Notes under the pieces: model-generated
Told to the model about the DNA's origin: nothing
Database searches by the model: none
What the model saw: only the letters and a program-made list of their open reading frames with translations
Assembly: GCA_021201395.1 (NCBI GenBank)
Contig: JAJQFB010000029.1
Span: 1 to 45,451 of the forward strand
Length of the DNA: 45,451 bases
Origin: Clostridiales bacterium
Lineage (GTDB): Bacteria; Bacillota; Clostridia; Lachnospirales; CAG-274
Direction of reading: 5' to 3'
Made by a program: the position numbers and the translations under genes
Part shown: positions 15,176 through 24,271 of the stretch, one piece after another
Numbering within the stretch: position 1 is the stretch's first letter
How the letters are laid out: every line of letters starts with the position of its first letter

Positions 15176-16654
15176 TCAAAATTCATTATAGTTTTCAAGA
15201 ACAGCCGTTACCGACATTGCTTCCCTGCCGTTTCTTACAAAATCTATAGTTACGGAATCACCAACGCTTAAGCCTGAAATTATGTTCTGTAAATCAGCCT
15301 GAGTGGCAACAGTTGTTCCGTTTACGGCGGTTATAATATCAGTTGCTCTTAAGCCTGCCTTTTCAGCGGCGCTTCCCGAGCTTACCTCCTGAATAAATAC
15401 GCCTGTTATGTCGATGTTATACATCTGTCTGAAATTGTCGGTGATTGTAAAACACACAACTCCCAAATAGGGCTTTTCAACTGTTCCGTTTTCAATAAGC
15501 TGGTCTATTACGGAAACGGCCACATATGAGGGAATAGCGTAGCCCATACCCTCAATGCTCTCGGAACCTGTCTTAGCCGTGTTAATTCCTATAACCTGTC
15601 CGTCTAAGTTTACAAGGGCGCCGCCGGAGTTGCCGGGATTAATTGCCGCGTCTGTCTGGAGAACGGTTAAGCTGCTTCCGTCTACGCTTATGTCCTTGTT
15701 TTTGGCACTTATAATGCCCATTGTTACGGTCTTGCCCTCGCCTAAGGCGTTTCCTATGGCAAGAACGGTTTCGCCTATTTCCGTTGAATCCGTTGATACA
15801 AATTCAGCCGCCTTAACCTCGCTTATGCCTGCGTCAAGGAGAGCCTGTTTGCTTACCTTTATAACCGCAAGATCGTTTTCCGCGTCCTTGCCTACAAGAG
15901 TGGCGAAAACCTGTTCCTCTCCCGTAATGGAAATTGAAACTGAGGTGGCTCCGTCAACAACGTGGTTGTTTGTGGCAACATATACGTCGTCCCCGTCTAT
16001 TTTATAAATTATGCCTGAGCCCGAGCCCGATGTTTCATAGGTCTGGTTCCACATATTCGTTGTGTTGGCGGTCATACTTATGTTTACAACGGAAGCCTCA
16101 ACCGACTTGAAAACCTCTGAGATACTGTTGAAGTTTGTTGTGTAGACAATGGGAAGCACATCGTCGCTGCCGCCGCTGCCGAGACTTATGTCTCCTCCGC
16201 TTGCCGCAGCAACACCGCCGTTTTCATATAAATAGCTTCCTGCCATTGAGCCGCCGCTTATAGCACAGAACACAACCAAAACCCCTGCCGCAAAAGCCGC
16301 AAACCTCTTTAAGCCGCTTTTCTTCTTTGCAGGCTTTTCGTTTTTCAAAAGAGCCGCCGATTTTTCATCATAATAAATACCTCTGTCGATGTTTTCGGCA
16401 TGAAGATTTCCCATATGCGCTTCCCCGCTCGGCTGAGCTTCGGCCTGTTTAACTTCCGGCTGCTCCGAAACAGGCTCGGCTGCCTCCGCCTCAAAATCGG
16501 GAGATGCAAATGTATCTTCTATATCATTATCATAATTGTGATCGAATTCGGAAAAAGCTTCCTCAGCCTCATTCTCGACAAAATTATCGGCTGTTTCTTC
16601 CGGCAAATTATTGTTTTTAATATTTTCGTTATTAAATTCGTTCATATTATTCAT
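15176..16654 (-). CDS. Membrane-anchored HtrA-type serine protease (first of two)
   Basis: The 492-residue protein has a long acidic cytoplasmic N-terminus (about 110 residues, Asn/Glu-rich), a membrane segment (about 118-140) and a trypsin-like domain with His231 (NNHVVDG), Asp261 (ENDLAVI) and Ser343 (NPGNSGGAL). A C-terminal PDZ domain (about 390-492) contains AGLRATDIITAVNG. Its family (HtrA/DegP-like) degrades misfolded exported proteins. It differs from its downstream paralogue mainly in the longer acidic tail. AAAGGA precedes the start; a second ATG at 16645 is also possible. An extended -10 promoter lies upstream. Confidence 0.93.
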   Translation of the reverse strand: MNNMNEFNNENIKNNNLPEETADNFVENEAEEAFSEFDHNYDNDIEDTFASPDFEAEAAEPVSEQPEVKQAEAQPSGEAHMGNLHAENIDRGIYYDEKSAALLKNEKPAKKKSGLKRFAAFAAGVLVVFCAISGGSMAGSYLYENGGVAAASGGDISLGSGGSDDVLPIVYTTNFNSISEVFKSVEASVVNISMTANTTNMWNQTYETSGSGSGIIYKIDGDDVYVATNNHVVDGATSVSISITGEEQVFATLVGKDAENDLAVIKVSKQALLDAGISEVKAAEFVSTDSTEIGETVLAIGNALGEGKTVTMGIISAKNKDISVDGSSLTVLQTDAAINPGNSGGALVNLDGQVIGINTAKTGSESIEGMGYAIPSYVAVSVIDQLIENGTVEKPYLGVVCFTITDNFRQMYNIDITGVFIQEVSSGSAAEKAGLRATDIITAVNGTTVATQADLQNIISGLSVGDSVTIDFVRNGREAMSVTAVLENYNEF

Positions 16655-16726
16655 TCCTTTCTTTTTTTAAATAAAGATTCCTAAATATTGTTTGTAAAGC
16701 TGACTTTGAATCCTTTTACAATAAAA

Positions 16727-16754
16727 AGTATATCACAAATGCGGAAAAAAGCAA
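16727..16754 (-). promoter_or_regulatory. Promoter of the htrA pair
   Basis: On the minus strand, TTGCTT (16749-16754) is followed by a 16-base spacer and TATACT (16727-16732), with a TG one base upstream of the -10 (extended -10). Confidence 0.7.
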
Positions 16755-16822
16755 TTACAAAACGATTAAATTTTTTTAATTTTTTATTTCACAATCTTTA
16801 ACAATTTCAGCCAAAAATTAAG

Positions 16823-16990
16823 TTAAGGAAACGATGATTAATTCGCCGAAGCAGATTTGCCGCCGAGCGTTTCGAGTGTGAGGAAAGCATTTGAGGGCGT
16901 AGCCGGAGCCTACGTTGAAAATGCGTGACGAAGCAATCGGAACGCTCTGCGGTGAAGCTGCGATGAGCTAATTAATCAGCGGTTCCTTAA
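16823..16990 (+). mobile_element. 168-bp MITE-like palindromic repeat, copy 1
   Basis: The element starts TTAAGGAAACGATGATTAATT and its other end is the near-perfect inverse, AATTAATCAGCGGTTCCTTAA. The two halves pair along most of their length, so it folds as one long hairpin. It encodes no protein. A copy in the opposite orientation, also exactly 168 bp and about 88% identical, lies at 23395-23562. If the element proper is GGAA...TTCC, the flanking TTAA on both sides would be a 4-base target duplication. Its right end lies 5 bases past the stop codon of the UPF0210 gene. Confidence 0.85.
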
Positions 16991-16995
16991 GAGCT

Positions 16996-18354
16996 TTAAT
17001 TTTTAAAGCTGTGAACAGGTGCGGGGATTCTTCCTCCCCTTCTTATAAACCTCTCGCAGGAATAGCCGTTTACGGGCATAACGGGAGCCGTCCCCAAAAG
17101 GCCGCCGAATTCCACGCTTTCCCCTACTTTCTTGCCGTAGGCCGGAATAATCCTTACCGCCGTAGTCTTATTGTTAATCATTCCTATGGCCATCTCATCG
17201 GCAATTATACCCGAAATTGTGGCCGCAGATGTGTCCCCCGGCACAGCTATCATATCAAGCCCGACAGAACAGACACAGGTCATAGCCTCAAGCTTTTCAA
17301 GGGTTAAGGCTCCGTTTCTTACCGCCTCTATCATACCGTGATCCTCGCTGACGGGAATAAAAGCACCGCTTAAACCCCCTACATAGGAGGAAGCCATAAG
17401 GCCGCCCTTTTTTACATTGTCGTTTAATATTGCAAGAGCCGCCGTGGTTCCGGGGGCGCCTGCTGCTTCAAGCCCCATCTCGTTAAAAATCTCGGCTATG
17501 CTGTCGCCTATAGCCGGAGTGGGTGCAAGAGACAAATCGATTATTCCGAAAGGCACATCAAGCCTTTTAGAGGCCTCCTGAGCCACAAGCTGACCGGCTC
17601 TGGTAATTTTAAAGGCAGTCCTTTTAACCGTTTCGCAAAGGGTCTCAAAATCCGCCTCTCTTACACTTTGAAGAGCATGTTTAACAACACCGGGACCGCT
17701 GACGCCCACGTTTATAACCCTGTCCCTTTCTCCTACGCCGTGAAAAGCCCCTGCCATAAATGGATTGTCCTCAACGGCGTTGCAGAAAACAACAAACTTA
17801 GCACAGGCCATAGACCCCTCGTTCCTCGTAAGATAGGCCATTTCCTTTACAATCTCCCCCATTTTCTTAATGGCATTCATATTTATGCCGTTTCGGGAGC
17901 TGCCTACGTTTACCGATGAACAAACTCTCTCCGTGGAGGAAAGGGCTTCGGGTATGCTCCTTACCAAATTTACATCGCTTTTGGTAGAGCCTTTCTGAAC
18001 AAGGGCGGAATAGCCCCCTATGAAGTTTACGCCTACGTTAATAGCCGCCCTGTCAAGAGTCTTTGCTATTTTAACGCAGGTTTCCTGACTGTGGCCGTTT
18101 GCAACAAGAGCCACGGGTGTAACGGAAATACGCTTGTTTACAACGGGTATGCCGTATTCCGCGGCTATTTCGTCTCCCGTTTTAACAAGGTTTTCCGCGC
18201 TTTCGGTTATTTTGTCATATATCTTGTCGCAGAGCTTATTCGGCTCCGAATCCGCACAGTCCAAAAGATTTATTCCCATTGTAATGGTGCGGACGTCTAA
18301 ATTTTCCTCGCTTATCATTTTGTTGGTTTCCAAAGCCTCACTGCGGCTAATCAT
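16996..18354 (-). CDS. UPF0210 (PFL/DUF711 family) protein
   Basis: The 452-residue protein matches the UPF0210 family in length and content: [25 protein letters not shown] at the start (about 9-33), [62 protein letters not shown] and [20 protein letters not shown]. Its biochemical function is not established. The start is set at ATG 18354, with GGAGG 10 bases upstream, which gives the usual family length; a longer frame begins at 18435. It follows the ACT-domain gene, the usual genomic partner, suggesting ligand-responsive joint function. A MITE-like repeat begins 5 bases after its stop. Confidence 0.88.
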   Translation of the reverse strand: MISRSEALETNKMISEENLDVRTITMGINLLDCADSEPNKLCDKIYDKITESAENLVKTGDEIAAEYGIPVVNKRISVTPVALVANGHSQETCVKIAKTLDRAAINVGVNFIGGYSALVQKGSTKSDVNLVRSIPEALSSTERVCSSVNVGSSRNGINMNAIKKMGEIVKEMAYLTRNEGSMACAKFVVFCNAVEDNPFMAGAFHGVGERDRVINVGVSGPGVVKHALQSVREADFETLCETVKRTAFKITRAGQLVAQEASKRLDVPFGIIDLSLAPTPAIGDSIAEIFNEMGLEAAGAPGTTAALAILNDNVKKGGLMASSYVGGLSGAFIPVSEDHGMIEAVRNGALTLEKLEAMTCVCSVGLDMIAVPGDTSAATISGIIADEMAIGMINNKTTAVRIIPAYGKKVGESVEFGGLLGTAPVMPVNGYSCERFIRRGGRIPAPVHSFKN

Positions 18355-18456
18355 ATAAACCAATCCTCCGTAAATAGTAACAGTATTTAACAATATCCAA
18401 CGGGTATGCAACAGTTTAACCTGTTCACTCACCAAACAACTGCCACATTAAAATCA

Positions 18457-18726
18457 TTATATCCTGTGCATATTATTAAAAATATCCTCTCTTTGAAGCT
18501 TTATTTCAAGCCCAAGCTCCTCTCCTATGCCCTTAAGGGACTTTGAAACAGCCTCAAACTTATGTGTATTGTCGGATAAATCTACAATCATCATCATATT
18601 GAAAAAGCCGCCCACAATAGTCTGTGAAATATCAAGTATGTTAATTTCCTCATTGGCTAAATAACTGCAAACCTTTGCAATAATTCCAACCCTGTCTTTA
18701 CCTAAAACAGTAATAATTCCTCTCAT
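18457..18726 (-). CDS. ACT-domain protein (UPF0237 family)
   Basis: The 89-residue protein consists of one ACT domain: RGIITVLGKDRVGIIAKVCSYL, ANEEINILDISQTIVGGFF and MMMIVDLS. ACT domains bind amino acids or similar small ligands. The gene overlaps trmD by the ATGA junction and precedes the UPF0210 gene, its standard neighbour in Firmicutes and archaea. It is probably the regulatory partner of UPF0210; the ligand is unknown. Confidence 0.88.
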   Translation of the reverse strand: MRGIITVLGKDRVGIIAKVCSYLANEEINILDISQTIVGGFFNMMMIVDLSDNTHKFEAVSKSLKGIGEELGLEIKLQREDIFNNMHRI

Positions 18727-19475
18727 TTATAAAATCCTCCGTGCTGATTATTTTTAAGTTCTTCAATCAGTTGTCTTTCCTCCTCCGAAAGCTCCGCCCT
18801 CTTAAGAAGCTCCGGACGCTTATTGAAAGTATTTATTATCTTCTGCCGCTGTCTCCACTTCTCCACATTTTCGTGGTGGCCGCTTAAAAGCACATCCGGC
18901 ACACACCTTCCCATAAATTCATATGGTCTTGTATACTGGGGATATTCCAAAAGCCCATCTGAAAAGGACTCGTCCTCAAAGCTTTCTTCCTTGTTTAAAA
19001 CACCGGGAACAAGCCTTGAAACGGCGTCTATTAAAACCATAGCCCCAAGCTCTCCCCCCGTAAGAACAAAATCCCCTATGGAAATTTCCTCAGGCTCAAG
19101 CTCGTCTATGACCCTCTGGTCTATCCCCTCATAGTGTCCGCAGAGAATTATAATATCCTCCGCTTTTGAAAGCTCTTCCGCCTTTTTCTGGTTAAAAACG
19201 GCTCCCTGAGGGGACATATATATAAGCCTTGCCCCGTCCTTAACCCTGTTTTTTACGCTCATATAAGCGTCATAAACGGGCTGTGCCTGCATAATCATCC
19301 CCGCTCCGCCGCCGTAGCCGTAGTCGTCTACCCGCCTGTGCTTATCCTCTGTGAAATTCCTTATGTCAACGGCTTCTACGCTTAAAAGCCCCTTTTCAAT
19401 GCCCCTGCCTATTACGGAGTGGCTTAAACCCTGCTCTATCATCTCCGTAAAAAGCGTAAGTACATAAAACCTCAT
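18723..19475 (-). CDS. trmD: tRNA (guanine-37-N1)-methyltransferase
   Basis: The 250-residue SPOUT enzyme methylates G37 next to the anticodon using S-adenosylmethionine. Signatures are FYVLTLFTEMI at the start, DDYGYGGGAGMIMQAQPVYDA (about 50-70), the knot motifs ILCGHYEGIDQRV near 111 and SIGDFVLTGGELGAMVLIDAV near 131, and PQYTRPYEFMG near 178. Length is normal. Its ATG overlaps the rimM stop by one base. The usual rpsP and rplS neighbours are absent here, so the ribosomal operon is split. Confidence 0.96.
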   Translation of the reverse strand: MRFYVLTLFTEMIEQGLSHSVIGRGIEKGLLSVEAVDIRNFTEDKHRRVDDYGYGGGAGMIMQAQPVYDAYMSVKNRVKDGARLIYMSPQGAVFNQKKAEELSKAEDIIILCGHYEGIDQRVIDELEPEEISIGDFVLTGGELGAMVLIDAVSRLVPGVLNKEESFEDESFSDGLLEYPQYTRPYEFMGRCVPDVLLSGHHENVEKWRQRQKIINTFNKRPELLKRAELSEEERQLIEELKNNQHGGFYK

Positions 19476-19975
19476 TATCTCAGCCCCTCTAAAAGCCTGA
19501 CGGTCATTTTCCCCTCGGAAAGGTCAACCTTTAAAATACACTGTTTAACAGCGGGAATCAAAATATCCTTCCCCTCTGTCTTAACAACGTAAACATCGTT
19601 TGCCCCGGTAAACAGAATATCATAAAGCTCCCCTAAACTCTCCCCCTTTTCCGTAACAACCTCCATACCGTAAAGGTCCTTTACAAAATATTCGTCCTCG
19701 CCGCAGGGCTCCGCCATATCCCTCGTTATTTTGAGAACACAGCCCTTAAGAGCCTCGGCCTCGGTCATATTTTTAACCCCCTCAAGGCTTAAAAGTGCCA
19801 TACCCTTGTGAAACCTTGCTCCCAAAACCTTTTTCTCCTCAATCTCCCCCTTTTTCTCAACAAAGACCCTTTCAAGTCCTAAAATTTCGTTTAAATCGTC
19901 AACATAAGGATAAACCTTAACCTCACCCTTTATGCCGTGAGTGTTGACAATCTTCCCAACGCTGAAATAATCCAT
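19475..19975 (-). CDS. rimM: Ribosome maturation factor RimM
   Basis: The 166-residue protein assists 30S subunit maturation by binding ribosomal protein S19. The N-terminal RimM domain has VGKIVNTHGIKGEVKVYPY. The C-terminal PRC-barrel has EDEYFVKDLYGMEVVTEKGE, GANDVYVVKTEGKDILIPAV and L at the family positions. AGGAG precedes the start. It heads the rimM-trmD-ACT-UPF0210 unit. Confidence 0.95.
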   Translation of the reverse strand: MDYFSVGKIVNTHGIKGEVKVYPYVDDLNEILGLERVFVEKKGEIEEKKVLGARFHKGMALLSLEGVKNMTEAEALKGCVLKITRDMAEPCGEDEYFVKDLYGMEVVTEKGESLGELYDILFTGANDVYVVKTEGKDILIPAVKQCILKVDLSEGKMTVRLLEGLR

Positions 19976-20138
19976 TTTTAATCTCCTAAAAGTGTTAATA
20001 ATATATATGTTACCTCAAATGCCTCTTTTTTTCAAGTATTTTTTCATCAAGTTTTTAAATATGCCGAAGCCTTTTTTACCTTTTATAACATTGTGACAAT
20101 TAAATCCCGAAAAATTATAATAAATATAGTTATTTTGC

Positions 20139-20168
20139 TTGACTTTCGGGGTGCATATGAGGTAAAAT
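20139..20168 (+). promoter_or_regulatory. Probable pyk promoter with a palindromic leader
   Basis: TTGACT (20139-20144), an 18-base spacer and TAAAAT (20163-20168) lie about 130 bases before the pyk ATG. The leader contains the perfect palindrome AGGTTTATAAACCT (20205-20218). The rest of the 19976-20297 gap holds no supported gene. Confidence 0.55.
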
Positions 20169-20297
20169 AATATAAGGGTTATATTTTTCATATAAGGAAA
20201 TAATAGGTTTATAAACCTGTTAAAATCTACTGGCCGAGAGCCGTAAAGCAATTATAATTTATTTATCCTGTGTTTAAGAATAAGGAGGACGGAAAAA

Positions 20298-21731
20298 ATG
20301 AGAAAAACAAAAATCATCGCAACTATCGGCCCTGCCAGCAATTCCAAGGAAAAGCTGAGAGAATTAATGTCAACGGGTATAAACGCCTGCCGTTTAAATT
20401 TTTCCCACGGCACCCACGAGTCACACCTGCCTGTTATTGAAAACATAAAGGCGGTAAGAGAAGAGCTTGATCTGCCCATTCCCCTTATTCTCGATACAAA
20501 GGGTCCCGAAATGAGAACGGGAAACCTTGAGCAGGAAAACATTCAGCTTAAAAAGGGTCAGACATTTATTTTTACAACAGACGATATAGTGGGAAACAGC
20601 GAAAGAGTTTCCGTTACCTATGAGGGTTTCCCCGAGGATCTTAAGGTAGGGGCAAGGGTTCTGGTTGACGACGGTCTTATTGAGCTTATAGTAACTGGAA
20701 TTAAAGACACAGACGTAATCTGTACGGTTAAAAACGACGGCGTTTTAGGCTCCCACAAGGGCATAAACCTCCCCGATGTAAAGGTAAATCTCCCCGCTCT
20801 TACGGAAAAAGACCTTTCTGACATCAAATTCGGTATCGAACAGGGCTTCGACTATATCGCCGCTTCTTTCATTCGTTCCGCAAAAGACGTTTTGGCAATT
20901 AAACGTGCCCTTAAGCAGAACGGCGGCCAGACAATAAAGATTATCTCTAAGATTGAGTCCCGTGAGGGCGTTAGAAATCTTAACGAAATACTTTCCGTAA
21001 CAGACGCCATTATGGTAGCAAGAGGCGACTTAGGCGTTGAAATTCCCTTTGAAGAGGTTCCCATTGTTCAGAAGCAGATGATCCATAAATGTATCGACAA
21101 GGGCATACCCGTTATAACGGCGACCCAGATGCTCGAGTCTATGGTTCACAATCCCCGTCCCACAAGAGCCGAGGCTTCCGACGTAGCAAACGCAATCTAT
21201 GACGGAACAGACGCAATTATGCTCTCAGGGGAATCGGCAAAGGGCGAATATCCCGTTCAGGCCGTTCAGGCAATGGTAAACATAGCCGAAAGTATAGAAA
21301 GCTCTATAGACTATACTTCACGCTTCAAGGGCAAAGGCTCCGCAAAGCTTACGGATATCACAAACGCAATGTGTCACGCCGTTGTTACCTCCTCTTCAGA
21401 CCTGAGTTCAAAGGGTATCATAGCCGTTTCAAATTCGGGCTTTACGATTTTCAAGCTTGCCAAATTCCGTCCTGCCGTTGAGCTTTACGGCTACACGGCC
21501 AACCCTGCCGTTGCCCGTCAGCTTAATATAGTTTGGGGAACGACCCCCGGCCTTATTCCTTTCGTAAGGACGAATTTCGCCGACCTCTTTAATGTATCCG
21601 TTGAAAAGTGCAAGAAAGACGGCTACATAAAAGACGGCGACATAGTTATGCTTGTAGGCGGAACCCCCGTAGGCAAAACAGGCAACACAAACACAATAAA
21701 GGCTCACGTTGTAGGTGAGGGCTTCTTATAA
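20298..21731 (+). CDS. pyk: Pyruvate kinase
   Basis: The 477-residue glycolytic enzyme transfers phosphate from PEP to ADP. It begins KTKIIATIGPASNS. It contains CRLNFSHGTHESH, ILDTKGPEMRTG, IISKIESREGVRNL with the active-site Lys, MVARGDLGVEIPFEEVP, TATQMLESMVHNPRPTRAE and AIMLSGESAKGEYP. It ends with the regulatory C domain and lacks the extra PEP-utiliser domain found in many Bacillus-type enzymes. An AAGGAGG ribosome-binding site is present. It is a single-gene unit. Confidence 0.97.
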   Translation: MRKTKIIATIGPASNSKEKLRELMSTGINACRLNFSHGTHESHLPVIENIKAVREELDLPIPLILDTKGPEMRTGNLEQENIQLKKGQTFIFTTDDIVGNSERVSVTYEGFPEDLKVGARVLVDDGLIELIVTGIKDTDVICTVKNDGVLGSHKGINLPDVKVNLPALTEKDLSDIKFGIEQGFDYIAASFIRSAKDVLAIKRALKQNGGQTIKIISKIESREGVRNLNEILSVTDAIMVARGDLGVEIPFEEVPIVQKQMIHKCIDKGIPVITATQMLESMVHNPRPTRAEASDVANAIYDGTDAIMLSGESAKGEYPVQAVQAMVNIAESIESSIDYTSRFKGKGSAKLTDITNAMCHAVVTSSSDLSSKGIIAVSNSGFTIFKLAKFRPAVELYGYTANPAVARQLNIVWGTTPGLIPFVRTNFADLFNVSVEKCKKDGYIKDGDIVMLVGGTPVGKTGNTNTIKAHVVGEGFL

Positions 21732-21772
21732 TAACCGATTTATTATAATATTTTTACCGATATAATACAGGG

Positions 21773-21810
21773 AAGTCTCCCGTCTGTAAGGGCAGGAGAC
21801 TTTCTTTGTC
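21773..21810 (+). terminator. Terminator after pyk
   Basis: AAGTCTCC (21773-21780) pairs with GGAGACTT (21795-21802); the T-tract (TTTCTTTG) is moderate. Confidence 0.65.
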
Positions 21811-21839
21811 AGGCAGGTCTGAATTAAGGAGCGGACATT

Positions 21840-23339
21840 ATGAAAAAAGCAATTTTTACAGGAACAGCCTCAGTTTTGGCGGCAGGTTTATTGACAATAG
21901 GCATAATAAACCTTTCAGGCGGCTCAGAAGCTGCGGAAGCTTCCGTTAAAGAGGATTTTACGGAAGATGCTCTTCCCCTTTCCTGCGAAACCTCTTCGGC
22001 TTCCTCAAGCGCTTTAAACGTGCCTGTCAGTGTAAAAACAAACAGCAAATGGCAGGAGAACTCCTCTTACTGTTACAGCTATGAAATTACGGCGGACAAC
22101 AATTCAAGCAAAACAATTTCCGACTGGCAAATGAAACTTACATTCAGCGGCAGCACGGAAATTATGCAGCTTTGGAACGGAAGCTATAATCTTGAGGGCA
22201 ATGCCCTTAAAATATCCCCTGCCAATTACAACAAAAATCTGACCGCAGGCTCCTCCCTAAGTGTAGGCTTTAACTGCAAGTCCTCCGCACAAACCGAAAT
22301 CATATCCGTAAAGCTGTATGAAAAGGGCAAAATCATAGGAGAATATACAAAAAACAACTCCTATACCGCCGAAACGGAAACCGAAGCCGTTACGGAAAAT
22401 GCGCCTAAAGCCTCAGGCGGCGAATATGGTGGAGATACGCCCCTTGAAAAATACGGAAAGCTTTCGGTGTCGGGTAAAAATCTTGTGGACAGCAGCGGAG
22501 AGCCTGTTGTTTTACAGGGAGTAAGTACCCACGGTCTGGCTTGGTACCCTCAGTACATAGACAAAGAAGGCTTCCGATGGCTTAGGGATTATATGAATAC
22601 CGATGTTGTAAGGCTGGCGGTTTATTCAAGCGAAAACGAGGGCTACAGCAGGGAGCTTTATACAAAGGTTGACGAGGGAGTAGCCTACGCCTCGGAGCTT
22701 GGTATGTATGTCATGATCGACTGGCACATTTTGGAACAGGGCAACCCCAACACAAACAAAGGGGAAGCGGCTGAATTTTTTACCTATATGGCCGAAAAAT
22801 ACCGTGACTGCGACAATGTGATATACGAAATATGCAACGAGCCCAACGGCGATGTACAGTGGGAAAGAGACATAAAGCCCTATGCCGCCGAGATTATAGA
22901 AATTATAAGGAGCTATGACGAAGACGGAATTATTATCGTAGGAACCCCTACATGGTCTCAGGACGTCGACACAGCGGCTCTAAGCCCCATTGAAAATCAG
23001 ACAAACATTATGTACGCCCTCCACTTCTACGCCGGAACCCACGGCCAAGCCTTAAGAGACAAGCTCTCTTATGCCTTAAGCTTAAACCTGCCTGTTTTTG
23101 TTACGGAATTCGGCATAAGCGAAGCCTCAGGCGGCGGCAGCATAAACACCGATGAGGGAGATTTATGGATAAATTTTCTCCGTGAAAACAATATAAGCTA
23201 TGTCTGTTGGAATTTATCAAACAAGGCGGAAGCCTGCGCAATTTTAAACCCCGACTGTAATAAAACCTCCGCTTGGGAACAGGCCGACCTTTCGGAATCG
23301 GGAAAATGGCTTTTTAATACTTATAACACCTATAAATAA
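21840..23339 (+). CDS. Secreted CBM2-GH5 endoglucanase
   Basis: The 499-residue protein has an N-terminal signal or anchor (about 5-28) and a CBM2-like carbohydrate-binding domain (about 60-165, with SDWQMKLTFSG and QLWNGSYNLEGN). A short Thr/Glu linker (176-200) leads to a GH5 catalytic domain (about 203-490). The acid/base is Glu334 in YEICNEPNG and the nucleophile is Glu423 in VFVTEFGIS; HGLAWYPQYI and MIDWHI also fit GH5 subfamily 2. It would hydrolyse beta-1,4-glucans such as cellulose outside the cell. AAGGAG precedes the ATG. No dockerin is present, so it is not an obvious cellulosome subunit. No other polysaccharide genes flank it. Confidence 0.92.
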   Translation: MKKAIFTGTASVLAAGLLTIGIINLSGGSEAAEASVKEDFTEDALPLSCETSSASSSALNVPVSVKTNSKWQENSSYCYSYEITADNNSSKTISDWQMKLTFSGSTEIMQLWNGSYNLEGNALKISPANYNKNLTAGSSLSVGFNCKSSAQTEIISVKLYEKGKIIGEYTKNNSYTAETETEAVTENAPKASGGEYGGDTPLEKYGKLSVSGKNLVDSSGEPVVLQGVSTHGLAWYPQYIDKEGFRWLRDYMNTDVVRLAVYSSENEGYSRELYTKVDEGVAYASELGMYVMIDWHILEQGNPNTNKGEAAEFFTYMAEKYRDCDNVIYEICNEPNGDVQWERDIKPYAAEIIEIIRSYDEDGIIIVGTPTWSQDVDTAALSPIENQTNIMYALHFYAGTHGQALRDKLSYALSLNLPVFVTEFGISEASGGGSINTDEGDLWINFLRENNISYVCWNLSNKAEACAILNPDCNKTSAWEQADLSESGKWLFNTYNTYK

Positions 23340-23350
23340 TACACATAACA

Positions 23351-23392
23351 GGGACTTAAGCTTTTCCGCCTAAGACCCTTTAATAATTTTGT
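23351..23392 (+). terminator. Weak terminator after the endoglucanase
   Basis: GGGaCTTA and TAAGaCCC can pair around a loop of about 12 bases, followed by a T-rich stretch. The stem is short and mismatched. Confidence 0.4.
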
Positions 23393-23394
23393 TA

Positions 23395-23562
23395 TTAAGG
23401 AATCGCTGATTAATTAGCTCATCGCAGCTTCGCCACCGATTTTTCCGATTGCTTCGTCACGCATTTTCAACGTAGGCTACGGCTACGCCCTCAAATGCCT
23501 TCCTCACACTCGAAAAAATCTGCGGCAAATCTGCTTCGGCGAATTAATCATCGCTTCCTTAA
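23395..23562 (-). mobile_element. 168-bp MITE-like palindromic repeat, copy 2 (inverted)
   Basis: Read on the minus strand, this copy matches copy 1 (16823-16990) end to end at the same length. Differences cluster in one stem section: copy 1 has GCG opposite CGC (16867-16869/16943-16945), while copy 2 has TTT opposite AAA on its own strand (23516-23518/23440-23442). Pairing is kept in both. The repeat enters the 3' end of the phosphoesterase gene, supplying its last codons and stop. The flanks end in TTAA on both sides. Confidence 0.85.
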
Positions 23563-24217
23563 CCTCTGTTTTATTCATTATCCCCTCAGCGTCCACACCC
23601 GGGTGAGTAACAATTATCCTTGCGGTTTGCTCAACAAAATCGGAGTCAAGCCCTGTTTTTTTGCATATTGCCTCTATGCTATAGCCTTTATCCATAAGCT
23701 TCATGATAAACTCTATGTTTTTAAGAAGATTTTTATCGGGCTTTTCTGTGGAAAACTCTTTTAAAAGCTCAATCCTCTTTACGGAATACTCCCCTTTATT
23801 TATATCCATTACCGCCATAGTAACAGGCAGGTTAAACCGCCTCCTGCCGCAGCTTCCCGGATTCAGCCAAAGCCGATTATCTCTAATCTCCTCATAATAT
23901 TTGTGAGAATGGCCGAAAACCACAACATCAGCCTTTAAATCTTCGGGAATATCTTTCTTATTGTGAACAAGAAAAAACCTGACCCCCGAAAGCTCAAACT
24001 CAAGCTTTAAGGGTATTTCCTCCACCCACAGGCCGCTGTCGCAGTTTCCCCTAACCGCAAACAAGGGTGCGCCCTTTTTCATAACCGCCCTTATTTCCTC
24101 CAAAATTTTCGGGGAACAAATATCTCCCCCGTGAATTACGGCACCGCAGTCTCTTATAATTTCGGCTGCCTCCTGTCTTAACAAATTGTGTGTGTCCGAT
24201 ATAACCGCCGTTTTCAT
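23504..24217 (-). CDS. YfcE-type metallophosphoesterase with C-terminal extension
   Basis: The first 160 residues or so are the YfcE/MJ0936 phosphodiesterase domain, with metal ligands visible in AVISDTHN (Asp8, His10), VIHGGDIC, AVRGNCD, FFLVHN and VVFGHSHKYYEE plus LNPGSCG. Members hydrolyse phosphodiesters or cyclic nucleotides in the cytoplasm. A C-terminal helical extension (about 165-218) contains GYSIEAICKKTGLDSDFVEQ and VTHPGVDAEGIM, a helix-turn-helix-like form seen in Clostridia homologues. The final 19 residues, from VKEAMINS onward, are encoded by the inserted MITE-like repeat, so the native C-terminus probably ended near Asn-Lys-Thr-Glu. Substrate is unknown. Confidence 0.85.
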   Translation of the reverse strand: MKTAVISDTHNLLRQEAAEIIRDCGAVIHGGDICSPKILEEIRAVMKKGAPLFAVRGNCDSGLWVEEIPLKLEFELSGVRFFLVHNKKDIPEDLKADVVVFGHSHKYYEEIRDNRLWLNPGSCGRRRFNLPVTMAVMDINKGEYSVKRIELLKEFSTEKPDKNLLKNIEFIMKLMDKGYSIEAICKKTGLDSDFVEQTARIIVTHPGVDAEGIMNKTEVKEAMINSPKQICRRFFRV

Positions 24218-24271
24218 AGCTGTTTTAAGCGTCCTCCTTAAATATACGGAATCTTTTAAGCCCTGACATAA

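Noticed and set aside
20015-20251. 78-codon minus-strand ORF between rimM and pyk
   Set aside because: It spans the probable pyk promoter, has odd composition, and no ribosome-binding site precedes it.
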